This document shows positions 8,809-16,946 of a stretch of DNA of 64,000 nt, piece by piece. A model generated the notes under the pieces. It was given only the letters and a program-made list of their open reading frames with translations. It searched no databases and was not told the origin of the DNA. The stretch is from Microbacteriaceae bacterium VKM Ac-2855 (lineage in GTDB: Bacteria > Actinomycetota > Actinomycetes > Actinomycetales > Microbacteriaceae). The position numbers were made by a program, and so were the translations under genes. Positions within the stretch are counted from its first letter, which is position 1; each line of letters begins with the position of its first letter. The stretch spans positions 248,001-312,000 of the forward strand of contig JABMLG010000003.1 of the NCBI GenBank assembly GCA_013204985.1. Reading direction: 5' to 3'.

Positions 8809-9248
8809 CGGAGTTACTCCTCATTCGTGACGGGAGCCGGTCGCTGTCGCCCGGCCACTGGAGCAAGGGAACACCCGAAGGAAGGCATCGAAGAAACGTT
8901 TGTGGTTTGTTCGATCCTGAATTATCACAACCGTTATCCGGCGAAACAGAACGCGTACTTTGAACGACGGATGTCGACCCGGTAGCCGTTTTCCGGCGGT
9001 CGGATCACCGGATGCCTGTTCGCGAGACCGGCTGGTGGGGGCGGGTGGGGATCGGGTGCGGGATCGGGTGTGGATGAGGACCGGTCCGACGAGAGCCCAC
9101 CCTCGCGTGAATCGATGGACCCGCTCGATTCCGCGGGTGATTCAGACATCGATGCGAGTGAGGTTCGTTGCGACCGGTCCTGGGCCACGCGGTGCCTGCT
9201 GATCCGGTGATCATCCGCCCGTCCGATGCGCCGCGGTACCGTTCATCC
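8809..9248. promoter_or_regulatory. Divergent intergenic region upstream of the importer operon
   Basis: This 440-base gap separates the leftward importer operon from the rightward DoxX-like gene. A clearly AT-richer patch around 8885-8945 (AATTATCACAACCGTTATCC) is the best promoter candidate for the leftward operon. It includes the 8-base palindrome AAACGTTT at 8894-8901, a possible ROK repressor site, but no operator can be assigned with certainty. Further right, 9034-9075 has short GGGTGGGGATCGGG-type direct repeats. No convincing gene was seen; short readings here look like chance. Confidence 0.35.
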
Positions 9249-9608
9249 GTGATCCACGTCATCCTCTTCGGGCTCCTCGCCGTGCTCTTCGTCTATTCCG
9301 GGCTCATCAAGCTGCTCGGGGCGGCCTCGTCACTCGAGACCCGCGACGCCCTGCGTATCCCGCCGGCGCGCTGGCAGGCGATCGGGGCGCTCGAGATGCT
9401 GGGCGTGATCGGCCTGATGCTCGGTCTCACCACCCCGTGGATCGGAGTCGCGGCGGCGAGCGGTTTGGCGCTCGTGATGGTCGGGGCGCTGGTCGTGCGG
9501 ATGCGCGCCGCCGAATCGCGCGCCCGCGCCGCTCGGTTCGTCGCGGTCGACGTCGTGGCTCTGCTGCTGTGCGTGGCCGCACTAGTGAGCCGCGCTCTGG
9601 GCGTCTGA
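9249..9608 (+). CDS. DoxX-like small integral membrane protein
   Basis: Starting at GTG 9249 the 119-residue product has four hydrophobic segments: VILFGLLAVLFVYSGLIKLLG, a segment around IGALEMLGVIGLMLGLTT, one around VAAASGLALVMVGALVV, and a C-terminal helix. The first helix with YSGxxKLLG and the ALEMLG segment match the DoxX/DoxX-like group. Function in this group is poorly defined (redox or membrane stress partners). An upstream in-frame ATG-like start at 9168 would add a polar leader without homology character. It stands alone: the next gene is 242 bases away. Confidence 0.75.
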   Translation: MIHVILFGLLAVLFVYSGLIKLLGAASSLETRDALRIPPARWQAIGALEMLGVIGLMLGLTTPWIGVAAASGLALVMVGALVVRMRAAESRARAARFVAVDVVALLLCVAALVSRALGV

Positions 9609-9850
9609 ACGCCGCCGATCGGTCCGTGCGCGTCGGCGCTCGTCCAACGGGACACGCCCTTGGCGGGTCAGCCGTCGACGCAACCTCGGCTGAGAGAGTC
9701 CGTCATCGTCCATCGCGCTCGACGAACGCCCGCAGCCGAAGTTACGTCCGGCGGCGGGTTGCGCCGCCCTCACGCACGCCGTTCCGGCGCCGACTCCCGC
9801 CCGACATGCGTGAAACACCCTCGCAACACGGAACCCCCTAGAGTCGAGCC
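9609..9850. other. Intergenic region with no recognisable gene
   Basis: The 242 bases upstream of the ATP-grasp gene contain no convincing coding frame. The promoter of the following three-gene operon should lie here, but no clear -35/-10 pair stands out. A short GC-rich run before ATG 9851 lacks a strong ribosome binding site. Confidence 0.4.
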
Positions 9851-11515
9851 ATGGGTGACCTGTTCGATGGCTATGGGTCCCAGAAGGTACAGCGACGTCG
9901 CACAGGCGCGCCCCCCTGGGACGAGATGTTCGCTGGAATCAGCAATACGAGCGACGCAGAGGCAGTGCGCGCGACGTACCGCGACGTCTACTCCTCGCTG
10001 GCCAAGATGACGCAGGAGGAGCTGCGCGGTCGCACCGATGCGCTCGCTTCCTCCTATCTTGCGCAGGGAGTCACCTTCGACTTCGCGGGCGAGGAGCGGC
10101 CGTTCCCGCTCGACGCGGTCCCGCGCGTGATCGAGTCGTCCGACTGGCTCGAGGTCTCGACCGGCATCAAGCAGCGGGTCAAAGCGCTCGAGGCGTTTCT
10201 CGCGGATGTGTACGGTCCGCAGAACGCAGTGAAGGACGGCGTGATCCCCGCCGGACTCATCTCGAGCTCGTCGCACTTCCACCGCCAGGCCGCCGGTATC
10301 ACCAGCGCGAACGGCGTGCGGATCCAGGTGTCCGGCATCGACCTGATCCGCGACGAGGTCGGCGGCTGGCGGGTGCTGGAGGACAACGTCCGCGTCCCGT
10401 CCGGGGTCTCCTACGTCATCTCGAACCGCCGCGTCATGGCGCAGACGCTGCCCGAGCTCTTCGTCTCGATGCGCGTGCGCCCGGTCGGCGACTACCCGAA
10501 CCGGCTGCTGCAGGCGCTGCGCAAGTCGGCCCCCGAGGGTGTGGAGGACCCGACCGTCGTTGTGCTCACGCCCGGCGTCTACAACTCCGCCTACTTCGAG
10601 CACACCCTGCTCGCGCGACTGATGGGTGTCGAGCTCGTCGAGGGCCGCGACCTGTTCTGCTCCGGCGGCAAGGTCTTCATGCGCACCACCTCCGGCCCGA
10701 CGCGCGTCGATGTCATCTACCGCCGTGTCGACGACGAGTTCCTCGATCCGCTGCAGTTCCGTGCGGATTCGATGCTCGGCTCGCCCGGTCTGATGCTCGC
10801 CGCGCGCCTGGGCAACGTCACCATCGCCAACGCGGTGGGCAACGGCGTCGCCGACGACAAGCTCGTCTACACCTACATGCCCGACCTCATCCGCTACTAC
10901 CTGGGTGAGGACGCGATCATCAAGAACGTCGACACCTGGCGCTTGGAGGATCCGGGAGCGCTCGAGGAGGTGCTCGACCGCCTCGACGAGCTCGTTGTGA
11001 AGCCGGTCGACGGCTCCGGCGGCAAGGGTCTCGTCGTCGGCCCGGATGCGTCAGCGAAGGAACTCGAGGAGCTTCGTTCGCGGCTGCTCAAAGACCCGCG
11101 CGGCTGGATCGCACAGCCCGTGGTTCAGCTCTCCACCATCCCGACTCTCGTCGACGATGGGATGCGCCCGCGGCACGCCGACCTGCGCCCGTTCGCGGTG
11201 AACGACGGCGACGACGTGTGGGTCCTGCCCGGCGGCCTCACCCGGGTGGCTCTGCCCGAGGGCCAGCTCGTTGTGAACTCCTCGCAGGGCGGCGGCTCGA
11301 AGGACACCTGGGTGATCGGCAACGAGACGAGCTTCGGCCAGCCCGAACCGGATGCGCACAACATCCAAGGTCTGGTCGCCGATCAGGCCGCGGTGACGCA
11401 GTCGATCCCGATCATCTACCCGATGAACCACACCCCGGATCATTCGCCGCAGGATTCGCCGAAGAACAACGACCAGCAGCAACAGCAGCAGCAGACGCAG
11501 GAGGGCGCGGACTAA
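9851..11515 (+). CDS. Circularly permuted ATP-grasp family protein (DUF404/DUF407)
   Basis: The 554-residue protein matches the circularly permuted ATP-grasp type 2 group (Mycobacterium tuberculosis Rv2411c type) in length and motifs: VRVPSGVSYVISNRRVMAQTLPE, the HTLLARLMGVELVEGRDL region, VVKPVDGSGGKGLVVGPDAS as ATP-binding segment, and the late RHADLRPFAVNDG. Such proteins are predicted amide-bond-forming ligases. An atypical tail of about 30 residues contains a run of seven glutamines (NNDQQQQQQQTQ), encoded by CAG/CAA repeats and so possibly length-variable. The stop TAA overlaps the next start. It is the first gene of a conserved triad with an alpha-E protein and a transglutaminase; the joint peptide-modification role is a literature-based prediction, not shown here. 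Confidence 0.9.
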   Translation: MGDLFDGYGSQKVQRRRTGAPPWDEMFAGISNTSDAEAVRATYRDVYSSLAKMTQEELRGRTDALASSYLAQGVTFDFAGEERPFPLDAVPRVIESSDWLEVSTGIKQRVKALEAFLADVYGPQNAVKDGVIPAGLISSSSHFHRQAAGITSANGVRIQVSGIDLIRDEVGGWRVLEDNVRVPSGVSYVISNRRVMAQTLPELFVSMRVRPVGDYPNRLLQALRKSAPEGVEDPTVVVLTPGVYNSAYFEHTLLARLMGVELVEGRDLFCSGGKVFMRTTSGPTRVDVIYRRVDDEFLDPLQFRADSMLGSPGLMLAARLGNVTIANAVGNGVADDKLVYTYMPDLIRYYLGEDAIIKNVDTWRLEDPGALEEVLDRLDELVVKPVDGSGGKGLVVGPDASAKELEELRSRLLKDPRGWIAQPVVQLSTIPTLVDDGMRPRHADLRPFAVNDGDDVWVLPGGLTRVALPEGQLVVNSSQGGGSKDTWVIGNETSFGQPEPDAHNIQGLVADQAAVTQSIPIIYPMNHTPDHSPQDSPKNNDQQQQQQQTQEGAD

Positions 11516-12447
11516 TGCTTTCCCGCATCGCCGAATCGCTGTTCTGGATCGGACGCTACATCGAGCGCTCCGACGGAACAGCCCGCATCCTCGACGTGCA
11601 CCTGCAGCTCCTGCTGGAGGATCCGTGGATCGACGAGGACACCGCCTGCCGTTCGCTGCTCTCGGTGATGGGAAGCGAGGCGCCCGAGGACTCGGATGAG
11701 CTCACGCGCGCCGATGTGCTCACCATCCTCGCGATCGACCGCACCAATCCGGCTTCGATCGCCTACTCCCTCGGCGCCGCCCGGGAGAACGCCCGCCGTG
11801 CGCGCGAGATCGTCTCGACCGAGCTGTGGGAGTGCCTGAACACCACCCGCACCCGGATGCCGCGCCGCGTCTCGGGGGAGCGGGTCTCGGAGTTCTTCAG
11901 CTGGGTGCGCGAACGCTCGGCGTTGGCCGTGGGGATCATCGAGTCGGCCACCTCGCGCGACGAGGCGTGGCAGTTCTTCACGCTCGGCCGTTCCATCGAA
12001 CGCGCCGACATGACCGCCCGATTGCTCGCCACGCGCTCGCTGACCGAAGCATCCGGTCCGTCGTGGACCACGATCCTCCGCTCGTGCGGCGCCTACGAGG
12101 CCTACCTCCGCACCTATCGCGGCGTGCCGAGCGCGCGGAACGCGGCGGAGTTCCTCTTGCTGGACCGCCTCTTCCCGCGCTCGATCATGTTCTCGGTCTC
12201 GCGGGCCGAGCAGTGCATGCGCGACATCGAGCCGCGTTCCGGCCGCCTGGGCGTCACGAGCGATGCCTTGCGACTGCTCGGCCAGATCCGCTCCGAGCTC
12301 GAGTTCCGGCCGATCGCGTCGATCCTCGACGACCTGCCGCTGCACATGGACAACGTGCAGGACGCCACGTCCGCGGCGTCCGAAGCGATCCGTCAGCGGT
12401 ACTTCCCCACCAATGTCATGCCCAACTGGATCGGGGAGGCGCTGTGA
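11515..12447 (+). CDS. Alpha-E domain protein (DUF403)
   Basis: The 310-residue, helix-rich protein starts MLSRIAESLFWIGRYIERSD, the hallmark of the alpha-E family (Rv2410c type). LGRSIERADMTARLL repeats the same R-x-I/L-E-R-x-D pattern in its second half. Acidic residues in these helices are thought to line a possible active or binding site. ATG 11515 shares its A with the preceding TAA, and its TGA overlaps the GTG of the transglutaminase, so the three genes are tightly coupled. Family members always accompany a permuted ATP-grasp and often a transglutaminase; the molecular function is still unknown. Confidence 0.9.
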   Translation: MLSRIAESLFWIGRYIERSDGTARILDVHLQLLLEDPWIDEDTACRSLLSVMGSEAPEDSDELTRADVLTILAIDRTNPASIAYSLGAARENARRAREIVSTELWECLNTTRTRMPRRVSGERVSEFFSWVRERSALAVGIIESATSRDEAWQFFTLGRSIERADMTARLLATRSLTEASGPSWTTILRSCGAYEAYLRTYRGVPSARNAAEFLLLDRLFPRSIMFSVSRAEQCMRDIEPRSGRLGVTSDALRLLGQIRSELEFRPIASILDDLPLHMDNVQDATSAASEAIRQRYFPTNVMPNWIGEAL

Positions 12448-13292
12448 GCCGGCTACGCATCAAACACACGACGGGCTTCACGTACGAAGGCGACGTCGTT
12501 ACGTCCTACAACGAGGCGCGGATGCTCCCCGCCTCCTCCGACGGGCAGCTGGTGCTGTTCTCGAACCTCGACATCAAGCCCCTCACCTCGGCGCACACCT
12601 ACACCGACTACTGGGGCACCAGGGTGTCGTCGTTCGACGTGTTGAAGGCGCACCACGAGCTCTCGCTGACGGCGACGTCGTTGGTCGAGATCCGGCCGAA
12701 GCCGCATCCGCAGCACCCGGTGGGGTGGGAGCAGCTCGCGCAGCAGGTCGAGACGCTGACGGAGTACGTCGAGCAGTCGAAGCAGACCGTGCGCTCGGAT
12801 CCTCCCGAAGACTTGATCGAACTCGCGAAGCGGATCGCCGACGAATCCGAAGGACCGTGCGATGCGGCCCTGGCGATCGCGCAGGAGGTCGGCAAGCAGG
12901 TCAAGTACATGCAGGGTGTGACCGGCGTGCACTCCACGGCCTCCGAGTCGTGGGCCGCCAAGCAGGGCGTCTGCCAGGACATCACGCACATCACGCTCGG
13001 TGCGCTGCGCTCGATCGGGATCCCCGCGCGCTACGTCTCGGGCTACCTGCACCCCAAGCCCGACGCGCCGATCGGCGAGACGGTCGTGGGCGAGAGCCAC
13101 GCCTGGGTCGAGTGGTTCTGCGGAGGGACCTGGCGCGGCTACGACCCGACGAACCTGATCGACATCGGCGACCGGCACGTGATCGTCGGCCGCGGCCGCG
13201 ACTACAACGACATCGCGCCCCTGCGCGGCGTCTACGCCGGCCCGCACGGCTCGAAGCTCTTCGTCACGGTGGAGATCACCCGCGAAGCCTGA
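12444..13292 (+). CDS. Transglutaminase-like cysteine peptidase
   Basis: The 282-residue product has a beta-sandwich N-terminus (LRIKHTTGFTYEGDV, the bacterial transglutaminase N-terminal region) and a transglutaminase core with the full catalytic triad: Cys in KQGVCQDITH, His in GESHAWVEW and Asp in YDPTN. This matches Rv2409c-type proteins. GTG 12444 is used because it overlaps the alpha-E stop (GTGA). No signal peptide is seen, so it acts in the cytoplasm. In this operon type it is predicted to cleave or transfer the peptide made by the ATP-grasp partner. A large nested palindrome begins at its stop codon. Confidence 0.92.
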   Translation: MSRLRIKHTTGFTYEGDVVTSYNEARMLPASSDGQLVLFSNLDIKPLTSAHTYTDYWGTRVSSFDVLKAHHELSLTATSLVEIRPKPHPQHPVGWEQLAQQVETLTEYVEQSKQTVRSDPPEDLIELAKRIADESEGPCDAALAIAQEVGKQVKYMQGVTGVHSTASESWAAKQGVCQDITHITLGALRSIGIPARYVSGYLHPKPDAPIGETVVGESHAWVEWFCGGTWRGYDPTNLIDIGDRHVIVGRGRDYNDIAPLRGVYAGPHGSKLFVTVEITREA

Positions 13293-13383
13293 CGCCTCCT
13301 TGCGAGGGACCCCTCCTGTGCGCGAGGGACCCCCTCTGCGGGGGTCCCTCGCGCACGGAGCGGGTCCCTCGCAAGAAGGCGTC
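13291..13383. repeat. Nested palindrome, copy 1 (bidirectional terminator-like)
   Basis: The outer arms GACGCCTCCTTGCGAGGGAC at 13291 onward and their near-perfect inverse ending at 13383 enclose a second perfect 17-bp stem (13318-13334 with 13340-13356) with loop TCTGC. The repeat fills the gap between the convergent transglutaminase and subtilase genes, overlapping the stop of the first. Related copies sit at 16855-16946 and 43167-43250. It probably terminates transcription from both sides even without a U-tract, but its sequence conservation across sites points to a mobile or REP-like palindrome. Confidence 0.9.
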
Positions 13384-13385
13384 GC

Positions 13386-16300
13386 TCAGTTGGTGATGCG
13401 GAGCGTGACGTTCGCGCTCGCGCCGGTGTTGCCGGCGGCGTCGCTCGCGCGAGCCTGCACCGGGTAGCTGCCGTTCGGGTAGGCGCGCGAGTCGAACGTC
13501 GCCTTCCAACTGCCGTCGGACTGCTTCACGGCGGGTCCGAGGCGTGTCGAGCCGGAATAGAGCTCGACCTTCGTCACCGCGACGTTGTCCGCGGCGGTGA
13601 CCGCGACGGCGACCGCGCTGCCCGACACGGTCGAGCCGGATGCAGGCGCCGTGATGGTCGCCGTGGGTTTCACCGTGTCCGGGATCGGGGTCGAAGTCGG
13701 AGTGGCCGTCGGGGTCGGCGTAGCGGTGGGAGTCGGCGTCGGCGTCGGTGTCGCCGTAGGGGTCGGTGTCGCCGTGGCCGTCGGGGTCGCCGTGGGGGTC
13801 GGTGTCGGCACCGTCCCGCTCGTGCGCACCTCGAGCACCGTCTGCACGCCGCTCGAGCCGTACCGGACGAGACCGAGGTAGCGGGAGTTGGTCGCGAGAC
13901 CCGACCATGACGCGGTGTAGTTCGTCGTCGTATCCGCCTTCAGAGCGAGCGTCGATGGGCTGAGCGACAGAGCGGATCCGGTCTTCTTCACACTCGTGAC
14001 GTAGAGGTCGAACGGAGTGTTCGCCGGCGCATCCGTCACCAGCACGTAGGCGGTGTAGCTGCCGGCGACGGGCGTCGGGATGTCGAGCACCTCGGTGCCG
14101 CCGTAGGACGCCATCCGGAAGGTCTCGGCGGTGATCACGACGTACTGCGTCCGCACCACCACAAGATCGATCTGCGCGCCCGGGGTCGCACTCGACACCG
14201 CCACCCGCGTGAGCTGCGTGCCCGACGGGACCGTGAACGAGTACGCCACTTGAGCCCCCGTGCCGCCGACGCCCGAGGCGTTCACCTTCTTGCCGGCCGC
14301 GTTCTGCAAATAGGCGCTCTTCGTCAGCCCGGTGCTGCTCAGCGCGAGGTTCGTTGTGGTGCCGCCGTCGACAGCGACGGTTGCGGATCCGGAGGTGCCG
14401 GCGCCGAGGACGTCGTCCGGCGCCGAGAACGCGACCGGCTTCACGGCGATGGGGGAGCGCACGGTCGTTCCGGCGCCGCTCCAGGTGAGTGCTCCGGTGG
14501 CGAACACGCCGGTCGCGGCGGTGGTGCGCGTGAAGGTGACGGAGTACCGGTAGCTGCTGCCCGCCGTCACGGCCAGAGTCGACGGCGTCACCGTGGTCTG
14601 CACGCCGGCGAGTCCGCTCACGGATGCGGTGAATGTGCCGCTGGTCGTGGCGGTGACGGTCCGGGTGACGGTCTGCGAGCCGGCGAGCGAGCCGATGGCG
14701 ATCGACGCCTGATTCAGATCGGAGGGATCGATCGGCGAGGCACCCCCGAAGGCGTAGCCCGAGCCGCTGAGGAAGGCGAGCCAGTCGGGGCGCGCCGCAG
14801 GGTAGTAGAGGCCGGGGTTCAGGAACGATCCGGGCCTGACCTGCCCGGCACCCTGCGCGAACGGATCCGTCACAGCGGCACCGCCGGACGTGACGGCGTT
14901 GCTCGCCGAGGTCATCATCGCCGACTTCACCTCGGCGGGAGTCGCGTTCGGCTTCTCGCCGAGGTACAGCGCCGCGAGACCTGCGATATGCGGCGAGGCC
15001 ATCGACGTGCCCGAGAGGAACTCGTAGCTGCCCGCCGCTCCGGGCACGTTCGCGCCCGCGGCGAGCACCGAGGTGCCGGGAGCGGCGATGTCGGGCTTGA
15101 GGACGTCCTGGTCGTCCGAGATCGAGGGCCCGCGAGATGAGAATCCGGCGATCTGCGGATTCGGCGGGTTGTAGTTCGTGAGGTTGTCGGGGGTGAGGGT
15201 CGCCGTCGTGCCGGGGACGCGCGACGCGGCGATGATCGCCGAGCGGTAGTTCGCCTGCACGTGCACCGTCGGGATCGGATGCGCGTCGAGGTCGAGGGAG
15301 GAGTCCTCCACGTTCGTCAGGATCATCCCGACGCCGCCCGCGGCTTTCACCGCCGCCGACTTCTCGGTGCGACCGGTGGTGCCGCGGTCGCAGATCACGA
15401 TCTTCGATTTCACCTTCGACGCAGTGAGCGCCCCCGCCTCGCAGAGCGCGGAGCCGGCATCGCCGCCGAAGATCACCGGCGCGGTCACCGGAGCCTGCAC
15501 CGTGACGCTGGCGCCGCCGTACTTCGCGCCGTTCGAGAGCGACACCGTCGCCACGTCGAACGGCAGCGTGCTCGCGGCCACGGTGGTCTCCCACGGGTAG
15601 GCGTGGTCGAGCGTCGAGGCTCCGGGGCCGGAGTTGCCGGCGGCCGCGGCGACGAAGACGCCGGCCGAGGCCGCGCCGAGAAAGGCGTAGTCCTCGGCCG
15701 TGAGCTTCGTGCTGGGCCCCCCGCCGATCGAGAAGTTGATCACATCGACGCCGTCCGCGACCGCATCGTCGATCGCGGCGACCAGGTCGGAGGAGGCGCA
15801 ACCGGCGGTGCCGTCGCTCGCATCCCAGCACACCTTGTACGCGGCGACCTTGGCGGCCGGGGCGACTCCCGAGATCACCGCCGACTTCGACGGGCTCACG
15901 GTGACGGGGACGTTCGCGTTGCCGGCGGCCGTGGACCCGGTGTGACTGCCGTGGCCGTCGTGGTCGCGGGGCGAGAGGTAGTCCTCCGCCGCGATGGTGG
16001 AGGCGCCGAATCCGGCCGTGTAGAAGCGTCCGCCGATCACCTTCGTCGAGTAGTTAGACGGTCCCCAGTTCTCACCCGTGACACGCGTGGAGCGGAACGT
16101 GCCGCCGTCGGACTTCGCGTAGACGACCTGGTTGCCGGAGAGGTAGGGCGCGGATCCGGCAGCGGTGCCCAACGGTGCGCCGGCGAAGGAGGCGTTCTCG
16201 CTCGCGATTCCCGTGTCGATCACACCGACGACGACGCCCGCGCCCGCCGTGGACTGACCACCGGTCGCCTGCCAGACGGCGGGCAGCCCGAGGAAATCGG

Positions 16301-16748
16301 TACCGGTGGTGACCAGCGGTCGGCGCAGGACCGACTTCTCGACCGAAGCGACGCCCGGGAACGCGGCGACGGCGGCCGCCTGGCGCGCCGTCAGACGCGC
16401 CGTGAATCCTGCCAGAGCGTTCGTGAGCGCGTAGTCGATGGTGACGCCGGTGGCGGCCGCGATGCGCGACTCGATTCCGCGGAGGTAACCGGCGTAGGCC
16501 GTCGCATCCGCTGTCGTGACATCGAGCTGCTCGCCCTCGGCGGGTGCGGTGGCGGCCAGCCCGGCGATCCCGCCGGCGTAGGTCGCGAGCGCGTCCTCGT
16601 GCAGGCGCACGATGTAGCTGCCGTCGGTGTAGGCCGGCGGTTCAGCGGTGGCCGTCTCTGCTGCCGCGACGGGCGCGAGCCCGACGGTGGCGAGAACGGT
16701 CGCGGCGAGGAGCGCGAGGAGCGGGCGGAACCGGGCGGAATTCGTCAC
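13386..16748 (-). CDS. Secreted subtilisin-like serine protease (S8 family) with PA and Ig-like domains
   Basis: The 1120-residue protein has a signal peptide (about 1-30, ending VAAAE), an inhibitor-I9-type propeptide (YIVRLHEDALATY; about 40-145), and an S8 catalytic domain with Asp178 (GVIDTGI), His266 (DGHGSHTG) and Ser582 (GTSMASPH). A protease-associated insert lies near 415-500. After a fibronectin-like region comes a Thr-Pro linker at about 980-1022 and a C-terminal Ig-like module ending GNTGASANVTLRITN, typical of wall- or polymer-binding extensions. Start is GTG 16748. No LPxTG anchor is seen, so it is probably released or loosely cell-bound. It likely degrades extracellular protein. 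It is convergent with the transglutaminase across the nested palindrome. Confidence 0.93.
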   Translation of the reverse strand: MTNSARFRPLLALLAATVLATVGLAPVAAAETATAEPPAYTDGSYIVRLHEDALATYAGGIAGLAATAPAEGEQLDVTTADATAYAGYLRGIESRIAAATGVTIDYALTNALAGFTARLTARQAAAVAAFPGVASVEKSVLRRPLVTTGTDFLGLPAVWQATGGQSTAGAGVVVGVIDTGIASENASFAGAPLGTAAGSAPYLSGNQVVYAKSDGGTFRSTRVTGENWGPSNYSTKVIGGRFYTAGFGASTIAAEDYLSPRDHDGHGSHTGSTAAGNANVPVTVSPSKSAVISGVAPAAKVAAYKVCWDASDGTAGCASSDLVAAIDDAVADGVDVINFSIGGGPSTKLTAEDYAFLGAASAGVFVAAAAGNSGPGASTLDHAYPWETTVAASTLPFDVATVSLSNGAKYGGASVTVQAPVTAPVIFGGDAGSALCEAGALTASKVKSKIVICDRGTTGRTEKSAAVKAAGGVGMILTNVEDSSLDLDAHPIPTVHVQANYRSAIIAASRVPGTTATLTPDNLTNYNPPNPQIAGFSSRGPSISDDQDVLKPDIAAPGTSVLAAGANVPGAAGSYEFLSGTSMASPHIAGLAALYLGEKPNATPAEVKSAMMTSASNAVTSGGAAVTDPFAQGAGQVRPGSFLNPGLYYPAARPDWLAFLSGSGYAFGGASPIDPSDLNQASIAIGSLAGSQTVTRTVTATTSGTFTASVSGLAGVQTTVTPSTLAVTAGSSYRYSVTFTRTTAATGVFATGALTWSGAGTTVRSPIAVKPVAFSAPDDVLGAGTSGSATVAVDGGTTTNLALSSTGLTKSAYLQNAAGKKVNASGVGGTGAQVAYSFTVPSGTQLTRVAVSSATPGAQIDLVVVRTQYVVITAETFRMASYGGTEVLDIPTPVAGSYTAYVLVTDAPANTPFDLYVTSVKKTGSALSLSPSTLALKADTTTNYTASWSGLATNSRYLGLVRYGSSGVQTVLEVRTSGTVPTPTPTATPTATATPTPTATPTPTPTPTATPTPTATPTSTPIPDTVKPTATITAPASGSTVSGSAVAVAVTAADNVAVTKVELYSGSTRLGPAVKQSDGSWKATFDSRAYPNGSYPVQARASDAAGNTGASANVTLRITN

Positions 16749-16854
16749 GGACGAACCTCGAATCGACGCAGGGCGGATGCATCACCGGCTCGGAGCCGGA
16801 TCACAGGAAGAGGTGCTGCGAGGATCGTCCCATGTCGCCCGGCTGGGTACAAGA

Positions 16855-16946
16855 CCGCCTTCTTGCGAGGGACCCCTTCTGTGCGCAAGGGACCCCCGCT
16901 GGGAGGGTCCGTGGCGCACAGGCGGGGTCCCTCGCAGGAAGGCGTC
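16855..16946. repeat. Nested palindrome, copy 2
   Basis: The left arm CTTCTTGCGAGGGACCCC pairs with GGGGTCCCTCGCAGGAAGG on the right, enclosing an imperfect second stem (GTGCGCAAGGGACCCCC against GGAGGGTCCGTGGCGCAC). It reaches the stop codon of the MFS gene (TCA at 16945-16947). The inner stem has diverged more than in copy 1, while the outer word TGCGAGGGACC and its complement are conserved. It lies in the 197-base gap between the subtilase start and the MFS stop, so it can only terminate the leftward MFS transcript before it runs into the subtilase gene. Confidence 0.88.

Noticed and set aside
5606-8866. Single leftward frame of about 1086 codons across importer genes
   Set aside because: Only its end (from 6523) is a real permease; the remainder is out of frame with the second permease and the binding protein.
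13700-13810. GTCGGGGTCG-type repeats considered as a regulatory repeat array
   Set aside because: They encode the Thr-Pro linker of the subtilase in the leftward frame.
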